A DNA stretch of 64,000 bases from Cycloclasticus pugetii PS-1. GTDB taxonomy: Bacteria > Pseudomonadota > Gammaproteobacteria > Methylococcales > Cycloclasticaceae. The translations under genes and the position numbers were made by a program. Numbering within the stretch: the stretch's first letter is position 1; each line of letters begins with the position of its first letter. The notes beneath the pieces were generated by a model that ran no database searches, was not told the DNA's origin, and was given only the letters and a program-made list of their open reading frames with translations. Location of the stretch: the NCBI RefSeq assembly GCF_000384415.1, contig NZ_ARVU01000001.1, positions 1,798,001-1,862,000 on the forward strand. The letters run 5' to 3'. This document shows positions 1 through 8,554 of the stretch, piece by piece.

Positions 1-3000
1 ACTTTGCAAGCAAGCTCTCGACCGTTAACCCTTAGTGCATCATTGGCCCGATCTCCTACATCAGCATCCGTCTCGATGCTAGATTTTACATACGTTCCTA
101 TACCACCGTTCCACAACAAATCTACCGGCGCTTTTAGCATCGCTCGAATAAGATTATTAGGCGTTAACACCTTATCGCTAACGCCTAATAACTTCTGTAT
201 TGGTGGCGTGAGGGCAATAGATTTATCTGCCCTTGAAAAAACACCTCCACCCTTCGAAATCAACGCCTTGTCATAGTCACTCCATGATGAACGTGGCAAT
301 TTAAATAACCGCTTACGCTCTTCAAATGAAGCACTGATATCGGGGTCTGGGTCTAAAAAAATGTGCATATGATTAAATGCACCGATAAGCCTAATCTTTT
401 CAGATAACAACATTCCGTTACCAAACACATCTCCGGCCATATCGCCAATTCCGATCACGCTAAAAGGAGTTGTTTGAGTATCGACGCCTATCTCTCTAAA
501 GTGTCGCTTTACCGACTCCCAAGCCCCTTTGGCGGTAATGCCCATTTTTTTATGGTCATACCCGACAGAACCTCCTGATGCAAATGCATCACCCAGCCAA
601 AAGTCACGCTCAATAGCTATATTATTCGCAATATCAGAAAATGTTGCTGTCCCTTTATCTGCCGCCACCACTAGATAAGGATCATCATCGTCATACCGCA
701 CCACATCATGTGGCGGTATCACTTTTTCACCTTTCAAATTATCAGTGATATCTAACAAGGCACCAATAAAAATACTGTAACAAGCAACCACTTCTTCCAT
801 CATCTCGTCACGCGTTAAGCCGTCTAGAGAACGCTTAACGATAAAGCCACCTTTAGCGCCGGTTGGCACGATCACCGCATTTTTTGACATCTGCGCTTTC
901 ATCAAGCCTAAAATTTCTGTTCTAAAGTCCTCTTTTCGATCTGACCAACGCAAGCCACCACGCGCAACTGAGCCCCCTCTTAAATGTACCCCTTCAACAC
1001 GAGGCGAATAAACAAATATTTCAAATTTTGGTCGCGGAGACGGCAACTCGGTCAGCGCTTCTGGGTTTAGCTTAAACGAGAGATACGGCACACCCGTACT
1101 ATCGACAGTGCATTGGTAATAATTTGTCCGTAATGTTGACTGAATTAAATTCAAATACCGCCGTAGAATTCGATCTTCATCTAGCGACACGACCGTCTCA
1201 ATTTCAGCAAGAATCTCTGCTTCCTGCTGCCCAATTTTTGTTTTTTTAGCTTTAATAGATGGGTCAAATCTAAGCTCAAATAAGCGCACTAAATGCCCCG
1301 CAATAATTGGGTTACTTTGCAAAGTTTGCTGAACATATGCCTGGCTAAAGGTTATTCCTGCTTGCCGCAAATACATATAATAGGCACGCAGTAACATAAT
1401 CTGTTTCCAATCAAGGTTTGCCTTAATGACAAGCTGATTAAATCCATCGTTCTCAATATTTCCAGTCCAAACCTTTTCAAAAACCAATTGAAAGTTTTCT
1501 TTTATACTTTCTATGTCAGGCAGTTCTGTGTTGTACACCAAACCAAAATCATGCACCCAGTAACTCGACTGTGATGATAGATCAGTCACTTCAAACGGTC
1601 GCTCATCAAACACCGTAACACCCATGTTTTCTAGTACCGGTAACGTTTGCGATAAAGGAGCTGGCACCCCCTTATTAATTAACTTAAATTGTAAACCCTC
1701 GCCGTGCGACTCTAATGGTTGATACAAAGACATTTGAATTTGTTGGTCGGCACTGACTTTTAAACGTTCGGCTTTTTCAATATCGGCCACAGCAAACCTA
1801 GCTGGATAGTTATCTTTATACGCCGAAGTAAAACCATCACCATAACGATTCCAAAGCTCTGTGCCTTTCGTTTCCCCATGTCGATGAACTAAAGAAGATA
1901 ATAAATCGTCCTTCCAATCTCTGAGCGCTTCAATGATTTCACTTTCCACTTCAGATACATCAAACTCACCCACCCAATCAGTATTGGTATGCACCATAAA
2001 ATGAATCCGTGCAAAAATAGACTCGCTAAACTGGACATTAAAATCTACGCTATCGGTTTGCAGTTTAGCGCAAATGATCTGCTCCATTTTTTTTCTAGCC
2101 ATCGTGTTGTAGCGATCTCTAGGCACGTAAACAAGCATTGATACGAAGCGCCCATACGCATCAATTCTTGCAAACACCCGAGTCCGTTGACGTTCTTTTA
2201 ATTTTAGAACCCCCAGCGCTAAACTCAGTAATTGCTCATCATTTGAATGAAATAACTCATCTCGAGGCAAATCTTCTAGCACATTCATTAACGATTTGCC
2301 GCTGTGGCTATTTTCCTTGAAGTTTGATTTAGCAAAAACTTTGCTGATTTTTTTGCGTATTAAGGGGATTTCTCTCACCCTGACAAGGTAAGCCGCTGAT
2401 GTGTATAGCCCTAAAAATCGATACTCGCCAATCACCTCACCGTGTTTATTGAATTTTTTTACCCCAACATAATCCATATACGCAGGACGATGAATAATAG
2501 ATTTTGTGGTTGCCTTAGTCACAATTAACGGGCATGGCTCACTCATAAAGTCGCATGCCTTATCCGTTATAGGAATAACATCAGCTTGTGGGATAGCCGC
2601 TAGCTTATCTCTTAATATACCTTTACCGGAACCTTCTACAATTTTAAAACCATCCGATTCATTACCTTTAACCAACTCATATTCCCGACAGCCAAGAAAT
2701 AAAAAATTATCGTCTTTAAGCCAGCTTAAAAAGGCTAACGATTCGTCAATATCTTCATTATTATCTTTTGGCGAAAACTCTTTTAGCATCTCGGCAGACT
2801 GCTGAAGTGAATTAATACTAGCTTTCCAGTCTTCATTAACCGCCGTATTGTAGGTGATCACTTTTTGAACTTGATCTGCCAACAGCTCAAGCCCGCCTCC
2901 CTTTGAAGCCTGGCGATCAACTTCTAATCGAATCATTGACTCACTGACTGTGCGCTCTTTACTTTGCCCAGGCTTAAGAAGGCCATTTTCATCACGCACG

Positions 3001-3389
3001 ACTTCAATAATGGGGTGAACAACCAAGTGACAAGTTAAGCCGCTTTGATTTAAATTCATTGTTAACGAATTCAATAAAAACGGTCTATCCATGGTGACTA
3101 TTTCTATAATGCTATAAGGGGATTGCCAGCCATGAGTTTCAAAGTCAGGGTTATAGACATTGACTTTAGACTCTTCACCTTGCCTAGACTGCGCTAAATT
3201 CCAATGCGCAATCGCCGCTCCATACAGGTCATCCAGCTCTCTTTCTGCTAAATCCTCCCAAGCCACGTCACGATAATATTCGTTAATAAAGCTCCGAATA
3301 ATAGGCTCTTCTTTTTTATCAAAACGGTGATTGATAATTTTTTCTAGCTGAGAAAAAATTTGTTCTTTTTCTTTTAACTCTGTCACCAT
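1..3389 (-). CDS. gdhB: NAD-specific glutamate dehydrogenase, large (180 kDa) type, 3' end missing
   Basis: Catabolic NAD-dependent oxidative deamination of glutamate to 2-oxoglutarate and ammonia in the cytoplasm. One open minus-strand frame runs from an ATG at 3389 off the window edge, giving about 1129 codons of a family usually near 1600 residues, so the C-terminus lies outside. The N-terminal half is the long regulatory part of this family. Around residue 813 lies the catalytic-domain signature GGLRWSDRKEDFRTE, followed by PTGAKGGF. Around residue 980 lies the nucleotide-binding stretch GIGDMAGDVFGNG. The start is supported by GAGAGG about 7 nt upstream. No frameshift is seen. The family call is firm; the symbol varies between organisms (gdhB, gdh2). 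Confidence 0.93.
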   Translation of the reverse strand, partial: MVTELKEKEQIFSQLEKIINHRFDKKEEPIIRSFINEYYRDVAWEDLAERELDDLYGAAIAHWNLAQSRQGEESKVNVYNPDFETHGWQSPYSIIEIVTMDRPFLLNSLTMNLNQSGLTCHLVVHPIIEVVRDENGLLKPGQSKERTVSESMIRLEVDRQASKGGGLELLADQVQKVITYNTAVNEDWKASINSLQQSAEMLKEFSPKDNNEDIDESLAFLSWLKDDNFLFLGCREYELVKGNESDGFKIVEGSGKGILRDKLAAIPQADVIPITDKACDFMSEPCPLIVTKATTKSIIHRPAYMDYVGVKKFNKHGEVIGEYRFLGLYTSAAYLVRVREIPLIRKKISKVFAKSNFKENSHSGKSLMNVLEDLPRDELFHSNDEQLLSLALGVLKLKERQRTRVFARIDAYGRFVSMLVYVPRDRYNTMARKKMEQIICAKLQTDSVDFNVQFSESIFARIHFMVHTNTDWVGEFDVSEVESEIIEALRDWKDDLLSSLVHRHGETKGTELWNRYGDGFTSAYKDNYPARFAVADIEKAERLKVSADQQIQMSLYQPLESHGEGLQFKLINKGVPAPLSQTLPVLENMGVTVFDERPFEVTDLSSQSSYWVHDFGLVYNTELPDIESIKENFQLVFEKVWTGNIENDGFNQLVIKANLDWKQIMLLRAYYMYLRQAGITFSQAYVQQTLQSNPIIAGHLVRLFELRFDPSIKAKKTKIGQQEAEILAEIETVVSLDEDRILRRYLNLIQSTLRTNYYQCTVDSTGVPYLSFKLNPEALTELPSPRPKFEIFVYSPRVEGVHLRGGSVARGGLRWSDRKEDFRTEILGLMKAQMSKNAVIVPTGAKGGFIVKRSLDGLTRDEMMEEVVACYSIFIGALLDITDNLKGEKVIPPHDVVRYDDDDPYLVVAADKGTATFSDIANNIAIERDFWLGDAFASGGSVGYDHKKMGITAKGAWESVKRHFREIGVDTQTTPFSVIGIGDMAGDVFGNGMLLSEKIRLIGAFNHMHIFLDPDPDISASFEERKRLFKLPRSSWSDYDKALISKGGGVFSRADKSIALTPPIQKLLGVSDKVLTPNNLIRAMLKAPVDLLWNGGIGTYVKSSIETDADVGDRANDALRVNGRELACK

Positions 3390-3489
3390 TAACAGCCTCT
3401 CTATTGATCGATAAAATTAAGTATAGGAGATTTTCTTTAAGATGTGCTTATTTTGCTGGCTACTGGGTAATAGATAAGCTTATCGCCCC

Positions 3490-3852
3490 CTACAACCGTT
3501 GCTGCTGTATGAAGTTTTCTAATTGTTGCTGCCCCTGTTGTTCAAGCCGTATGAACTTAAGGTTAAAACAAAATAAATCCTGTGCTAAGCGGTAACTATT
3601 TTGTATGCTGCACGTGGCTTTAAGCGAGTTATCTTCCATCTCAAATTCAACACCCAAGTGCAGTGGTTTTGCTGGATTTAGTTGATAGCCTTTCGGCATA
3701 ATCATTTGCGCGGTCATTTGGTCACAGCAGATGCCTAACCCACCTACAGAAATATTTTCCCCTCTCACTATCAACGTTATACGCTCGGCTGTTTCCAACT
3801 TCACCTCTTGTTGATAGTCAACTCTTACATATTGTCGTTCATAAACTCTCAC
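3490..3852 (-). CDS. PilZ domain protein
   Basis: Small 120-residue single-domain protein, probably a cyclic-di-GMP binding adaptor in the cytoplasm. It carries both halves of the PilZ ligand motif: RxxxR (R6-QYV-R10) near the N-terminus and N33-x-S35-xx-G38 (NISVGG) after the first strands. The start codon is GTG at 3852, preceded by AAGGTGG at good spacing. The gene is a stand-alone between the glutamate dehydrogenase and the tup operon, so the neighbours do not reveal its output (motility, polysaccharide or other). c-di-GMP binding is inferred from the intact motif. Confidence 0.82.
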   Translation of the reverse strand: MRVYERQYVRVDYQQEVKLETAERITLIVRGENISVGGLGICCDQMTAQMIMPKGYQLNPAKPLHLGVEFEMEDNSLKATCSIQNSYRLAQDLFCFNLKFIRLEQQGQQQLENFIQQQRL

Positions 3853-4158
3853 TGTAGATCCACCTTACTCTAAGTAAGTCGCAATTAAATAGTTTCTAAG
3901 GTTTTCGTGTACAACAGTTTTAGCTCTGTACCTGCCCAACCAACAAGAATACAGATCACCTTACCGCTAATGTTAATAACCTTATTGTGTTTTTCTTCAT
4001 ACCCTCAGCCATCTATTGTACAGGCCTGCAAATAAAGACAAAACACCTTAACAACACGGCTAATTGCTGCGACTAAGCGATAAAATAATGCTTTCCCTTG
4101 CTCCGTTAGCATCCCAACGTTAACATTGAATTTTTAAACTAAAGACTCTCTATATAAA
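3853..4158. other. 306-bp intergenic region between divergent PilZ gene and tup operon
   Basis: No gene is visible. It must hold the divergent promoters for the PilZ gene (minus) and tupABC-moeA (plus). A 6-bp-arm inverted repeat at 3864-3878 overlaps the PilZ ribosome-binding site. A TAAAAT at 4081-4086 could be a -10 element for the plus strand, but the matching -35 is poor. I see no ModE-type TATATA dyad and no molybdenum-cofactor riboswitch that I can recognise. Confidence 0.5.
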
Positions 4159-4980
4159 GTGAAAAAAAGCTGTCTACTTATCACTCTTCTATCGCTGATT
4201 TTTAGCGCCATAAGTTATGCTCAAGACCCCTTACGCCTAGCAACGACAACAAGCACTGAGAATTCAGGTCTTTTGGCACAATTACTACCCGCCTTTACTC
4301 AGCAAACGGGCATCCAAGTTGATGTAATTGCCGTAGGAACCGGCAAAGCACTTCAAATGGCCCGCAAAGGCGATGCCGACGTTGTGATGGTTCATGCAAG
4401 ACAAGCCGAAAATATTTTTATTGCCGAAGGTTTTGGCGTTAATCGACGTGATGTGATGGAAAATGACTTCGTCATCGTCGGCCCTGTTACCGACCCTGCT
4501 CATATTAAAAACCAGAAAAACACACTGAATGCACTCAAGCAAATTGCCGCTAAGCAAGTGTCTTTTATTTCTCGTGGAGATAATTCTGGAACGCATAATA
4601 AAGAACGCTCCATATGGGGCCAAGCTAATTTGAAGCCCCGTGGCCCTTGGTATAAGGAAGCAGGACAAGGCATGGGAAAAGTATTGTTAATGGCTGATGA
4701 ATTGGGCGCTTATACCTTAACTGACCGAGGCACTTGGCTGGCCTATAAAGACAAACTGTCACTCACTATTTTAAATCAAGGCAGTGTTTTACTAAAAAAC
4801 CCTTATGGCATTATTGCGGTAAATCCTGCTTTGCATAAAGACATTCAATACTTAAAAGCCATGTCACTTATCGCTTGGGTAACCTCGCCAGCAGGACAAC
4901 GCCTTATCGATACCTTTCAAAAAAACGAGCAACGTCTTTTTTACCCAACCGCCATTAAAGACGTCATGACCAGTGAATGA
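4159..4980 (+). CDS. tupA: tungstate ABC transporter, periplasmic binding protein
   Basis: Captures tungstate (possibly molybdate) in the periplasm and delivers it to TupB. 273 residues with a clear Sec signal peptide (basic MKK, hydrophobic core, probable cleavage after SYA at residue 21). The mature N-terminus has the oxyanion-binding TTTS (residues 29-32) followed by TENSGLL, typical of TupA/WtpA-like proteins, and an SRGDNSGTH stretch further on. The start is GTG with only a weak ribosome-binding site. It overlaps tupB by 8 nt, and tupB overlaps tupC by 4 nt, so the three are translationally coupled. Specificity for tungstate over molybdate is inferred from family resemblance and gene order. 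Confidence 0.88.
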   Translation: MKKSCLLITLLSLIFSAISYAQDPLRLATTTSTENSGLLAQLLPAFTQQTGIQVDVIAVGTGKALQMARKGDADVVMVHARQAENIFIAEGFGVNRRDVMENDFVIVGPVTDPAHIKNQKNTLNALKQIAAKQVSFISRGDNSGTHNKERSIWGQANLKPRGPWYKEAGQGMGKVLLMADELGAYTLTDRGTWLAYKDKLSLTILNQGSVLLKNPYGIIAVNPALHKDIQYLKAMSLIAWVTSPAGQRLIDTFQKNEQRLFYPTAIKDVMTSE

Positions 4981-5674
4981 TTTAAGCCAAGCTTGCATAA
5001 ATGCCTTTCAGTTGTTACTGAGCGGTCATGATGATATTTGGGAAATTATCTCGCTCTCATTTGGCGTATCTATGTCGGCTATTTTGATTGCCACGCCCTT
5101 TGCGATGCTGATTGCCTTTATATTGGCTTTTTTCGAATTTCCCTTGCGTAGAGTGCTCATTTCTTTATTTAATACCTTTATGTCTGTCCCCGCCGTCATT
5201 GTTGGCTTAACACTTTATTTAATTTTATCGCGTAGCGGCCCATTAGGAGATTTGAGGCTTTTATTCACCAGCCAAGCAATGGTTATCGGCCAAGTTATGC
5301 TGAGCTTTCCATTATTAGTCGCAATGGCTCATGCCTCTTTTCAAGCTGCAGACCGGCGCGCTTGGGAAACGGCTATCACCTTAGGCGCAAAGCCTTGGAG
5401 GGCTTTTTTCACACTAATATACGAAGTACGTTTTGGCTTAATTGCTGCTGTTGTTGCCGGCTTTGGTCGCGTGGTTGCTGAAATTGGTTGTTCTATGATG
5501 GTTGGCGGTAATATTCTTCACTCCACACGTAACATTCCTACCGCTATCGCCTTAGAAACCAGCAAAGGCGAGTTCGCTCAAGGCATTGCACTTGGCATGG
5601 TTTTACTGTTACTGTCCTTAAGCTTGAATGCAGGCATTTCGATCTTTCAAGGTAAAGGGGAATTAAAAGCATGA
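4973..5674 (+). CDS. tupB: tungstate ABC transporter permease
   Basis: Inner-membrane channel subunit, 233 residues with about five to six hydrophobic helices. The cytoplasmic EAA-type loop that docks on the ATPase is visible as AWETAITLGAKPWRAFFT. The opening MNDLSQACINAFQLLLSG and the GCSMMVGGNI segment match the TupB branch of binding-protein-dependent permeases. It overlaps both neighbours (8 nt with tupA, 4 nt with tupC), consistent with a fixed-stoichiometry transporter made from one mRNA. Confidence 0.88.
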   Translation: MNDLSQACINAFQLLLSGHDDIWEIISLSFGVSMSAILIATPFAMLIAFILAFFEFPLRRVLISLFNTFMSVPAVIVGLTLYLILSRSGPLGDLRLLFTSQAMVIGQVMLSFPLLVAMAHASFQAADRRAWETAITLGAKPWRAFFTLIYEVRFGLIAAVVAGFGRVVAEIGCSMMVGGNILHSTRNIPTAIALETSKGEFAQGIALGMVLLLLSLSLNAGISIFQGKGELKA

Positions 5675-6375
5675 GCACATTAGTTAGTTATAAAAACCTC
5701 GCTATTACCTTGTCTGGAAAACTGGTTTTAAATATCAAGCATCTCGATATACCCGCCCGCCAATGCACACTCTTAACTGGTCAAAATGGATCGGGAAAAA
5801 CCACGTTATTAAAAATAATGAGTGGTTTATTAAAGCCTGATTCAGCCAGCATTAACTACCAAGGTTTAACGCTCAACTGGAAGCAAGCCAAAGCTTACAT
5901 CCAAAAAGACATCATCTATTTACATCAACAACCGTATTTATTTGATGCCAGCGTTACTGACAATATTGCTTATGGACTGTATCGATCAGGCGAACGCAAA
6001 AGCAATGTGCATAAAAAAGTCACGCAAGCATTAGATTGGGCAGATTTATCGCATCTTGCCCACCGCCCAGCCAAACAATTATCTGGCGGTGAAAAACAAC
6101 GTGTTGCGTTGACTCGCGCACGTATTTTATCGCCGCGCTTATTGCTGCTAGACGAACCAACCGCAAGTATGGACAGTACTGCAAAACAACAAACAGCCAA
6201 GCTATTACAGCGACTCAAAGATGAAGGGGTTACCATTATGATCAGCAGCCACGAAGCACATACTGTTGAACATATTGCCGATCACCATATTCATATTGAG
6301 CATGGTAATGCCCTAATACGTCCACCTAATTCAAATAACGTGACAATGATAAACACCGCAAAAAAAACTTCATAA
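5671..6375 (+). CDS. tupC: tungstate ABC transporter ATP-binding protein
   Basis: ATPase that powers TupB on the cytoplasmic face. 234 residues with all nucleotide-binding motifs: Walker A GQNGSGKT (37-44), ABC signature LSGGEKQ (137-143), Walker B LLLLDEP (157-163) and a switch histidine in ISSHEAH. It lacks the extra C-terminal regulatory (MOP/TOBE-like) domain found in ModC, which supports the Tup assignment over molybdate ModC. The moeA start follows one base after its stop codon. Confidence 0.88.
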   Translation: MSTLVSYKNLAITLSGKLVLNIKHLDIPARQCTLLTGQNGSGKTTLLKIMSGLLKPDSASINYQGLTLNWKQAKAYIQKDIIYLHQQPYLFDASVTDNIAYGLYRSGERKSNVHKKVTQALDWADLSHLAHRPAKQLSGGEKQRVALTRARILSPRLLLLDEPTASMDSTAKQQTAKLLQRLKDEGVTIMISSHEAHTVEHIADHHIHIEHGNALIRPPNSNNVTMINTAKKTS

Positions 6376-6376
6376 T

Positions 6377-7645
6377 ATGAATAGAGTAGACGTACAAAGT
6401 AGTTGTAGCGACGACAATGAAGCAGACACCTTAAGCGTCGATGCCGCCTTGCTGAAAATGTTAAACGCTGTTGCAGAAAAAAGCGGCAGTGAACATATTC
6501 CATTAACTTCGGCTGTTGACCGAATACTCGCAGCCCCCATTCTTTCGCCAATCAACGTTCCTTCACACCGCAATGCAGCCGTTGATGGCTATGCAATAAT
6601 ACATACTGATTTACCCAGCAGCGGGGAAATCAAAACATTAAACATTGTTGGTCGTATTGTTGCTGGGCACCCTTATAAAGGTCGCTTAAAGCAAGGCGAG
6701 TGCCTACAAATAATGACTGGCGCACAAATGCCTGACGCTGCCGATACCGTTATTATGCAAGAACATGTAGAAATACATGACAACACCATTCATATTGATG
6801 CACGGCATAAAAACGGACAAAATGTTCGCCAAGCAGGCGAAGATATCCAACAAAATCATACTGTTTTGGAAGCAGGCATTAAATTAACACCGCCACAAAT
6901 TGGTCTCATTGCCTCTTTAGGTATTTCAGAAGTTCATGTTAAAACGCCACTAACCATTGCTGTTTTTTCAACCGGCGATGAACTTCTTAGCCTTGGAGAG
7001 CCTCCACGTGAGGGCTGTATTTATGACAGTAACCGCTACAGTATGATTTCTGCATTAAAGAAAATAGGCTGCAAGGTATTAGACATGGGCATCATTGCAG
7101 ACGACCCCGAACAATTACGCAGCGCTTTTAAACTAGCATCAAACAGTGCCGATGTTATTTTCACCTCTGGCGGCGTGTCTGTTGGAGCCGCCGATTACAC
7201 CAAACAAATACTCGCAGAAACTGGCTCTATCAATTTTTGGAAAGTCGCTATAAAACCCGGTAGGCCCATTGCCTTTGGCCATATAGACAATACAACGTTT
7301 TTTGGCTTACCCGGTAACCCTGTCGCAGTCATGGTCACCTTTTATCAATTTGCCTTACCCTGCCTACAAAAAATGATGGGGCTAACAACACCATTAATTT
7401 GCCCAACTATTCAAGCCAAGAGCACACACTCTATTCGAAAAATTGCAGGGCGTACTGAGTTCCAGCGTGGGTTTTTATCAAAGAACAATAACGGCGAATG
7501 GGAAGTCAGCACCACAGGAAAACAAGGCTCTGGTATCTTACGATCAATGAGTGATGCAAATGCCTTTATCATTCTTGAACACGAGCGCCCCTCCATCAAT
7601 AAAGGCGACTGGGTAATAACCCAGCCATTTTCGGCCCTTTTTTAA
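6377..7645 (+). CDS. moeA: molybdopterin molybdenumtransferase
   Basis: Inserts molybdate (or tungstate) into adenylylated molybdopterin, the last common step of metal-cofactor synthesis. 422 residues. Visible family marks are HRNAAVDGYAI near the N-terminus, FSTGDELLSLG, the MPT-binding TSGGVSVGAADYT with its conserved Asp, and GLPGNPVAVMVTF. It begins 1 nt after tupC with no obvious ribosome-binding site, so translation is probably coupled. The N-terminus is about 20 residues longer than in E. coli; a later start cannot be excluded. Co-transcription with tupABC links oxyanion uptake to cofactor assembly, most likely for a tungsten or molybdenum enzyme such as a formate dehydrogenase encoded elsewhere (inference). 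Confidence 0.93.
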   Translation: MNRVDVQSSCSDDNEADTLSVDAALLKMLNAVAEKSGSEHIPLTSAVDRILAAPILSPINVPSHRNAAVDGYAIIHTDLPSSGEIKTLNIVGRIVAGHPYKGRLKQGECLQIMTGAQMPDAADTVIMQEHVEIHDNTIHIDARHKNGQNVRQAGEDIQQNHTVLEAGIKLTPPQIGLIASLGISEVHVKTPLTIAVFSTGDELLSLGEPPREGCIYDSNRYSMISALKKIGCKVLDMGIIADDPEQLRSAFKLASNSADVIFTSGGVSVGAADYTKQILAETGSINFWKVAIKPGRPIAFGHIDNTTFFGLPGNPVAVMVTFYQFALPCLQKMMGLTTPLICPTIQAKSTHSIRKIAGRTEFQRGFLSKNNNGEWEVSTTGKQGSGILRSMSDANAFIILEHERPSINKGDWVITQPFSALF

Positions 7646-7669
7646 GGCTTTATAAGCCCATAAAACATG

Positions 7670-8464
7670 CTAAGTCTCAATTAAAATCTGGCTTGAGTGA
7701 ATGACGTTAATTGACCACAACTGGCCTCTCTTTCTAGGCCAACCACGAACCTCAAGTTGTTTACCTTTATAGCTGTCTAACGTTAAAAAATAACGTTTGT
7801 TTTCAACGCTAATCCAAATATACACTTCATCAGTTAGCCACAACTTTGCACCTTTTTTACCCTTCGTTATTTTTTGGACTTGCCCACTAAAACGCCCCCA
7901 GCCCTGAGCTCTATTTTTTGCAATCTCCTCAACCGCCTTTTTCTGATAAGCCTGCAGGGACCATAAACCCATTTTCTTTTTCTCGGCCTGTCGTTGCATC
8001 GCTTTAAAACGATGGGCATATCGAAGATTAGGCGGATGAATACTCAGGGTCGCTTGACCACTACGAAGCATTTCTAAATTAATGTGTTGGCCATCGTCTA
8101 AAAATAGATGCGCTAATATACGACCATAGCGATCTTTTTGTTCGACATCGTATTCAACTAAAACCATTTTGTTTAATACCCATTTTTTCAACGCCTTTTT
8201 TGCCGCAACGGCTCCTGCTTCACTAGCCCGTCCCTTGTAACCCATTTCAGGCGTATTAATGCCTAATAAACGAACCGTCAAACCATTTTTAAGCACAACA
8301 GTATCACCATCAATAACATTGATTACTTTTAATAACGACCCAGCCTGAACGGTAGAACACGCGACTAGATACAACAGCAAAAAAGTAACGAATGTAAATT
8401 GCCTGATAGAAACAACGCTAAAAGCCCGACTGATAATGTCTTTTTTAATATGATCAATTAACAT
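7670..8464 (-). CDS. thermonuclease-family (SNase-like) lipoprotein
   Basis: 264-residue predicted secreted nuclease. An N-terminal hydrophobic stretch (about 24-35) ends in a lipobox LVAC with Cys36, so it is probably anchored in the membrane and faces the periplasm. The staphylococcal-nuclease-like domain follows: DGDT (52-55), R65, GINTPE (68-73) with E73, and DRYGR with R115. These align with the Ca2+-binding, arginine and glutamate active-site positions of the family; Asn70 sits where the prototype has an Asp. About 100 extra C-terminal residues follow the nuclease core. Convergent with moeA, divergent from gshA. The substrate (DNA or RNA) is not shown by sequence. Confidence 0.83.
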   Translation of the reverse strand: MLIDHIKKDIISRAFSVVSIRQFTFVTFLLLYLVACSTVQAGSLLKVINVIDGDTVVLKNGLTVRLLGINTPEMGYKGRASEAGAVAAKKALKKWVLNKMVLVEYDVEQKDRYGRILAHLFLDDGQHINLEMLRSGQATLSIHPPNLRYAHRFKAMQRQAEKKKMGLWSLQAYQKKAVEEIAKNRAQGWGRFSGQVQKITKGKKGAKLWLTDEVYIWISVENKRYFLTLDSYKGKQLEVRGWPRKRGQLWSINVIHSSQILIET

Positions 8465-8554
8465 ATTGCACCGCCCATTAGCCTATAATTAGCTCAGCCA
8501 TAATACCTATGGCTATTAACTTTTTAACAATAAATAATAACAGGTAGGTGTAGG

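Noticed and set aside
3853-4158. ModE operator or molybdenum-cofactor riboswitch before tupA
   Set aside because: No TATATA dyad and no convincing conserved riboswitch core could be found by eye.
7646-7658. Terminator between moeA and the nuclease gene
   Set aside because: GGCTT-TAT-AAGCC is a short stem with no T-tract on either strand; support is too weak to list.
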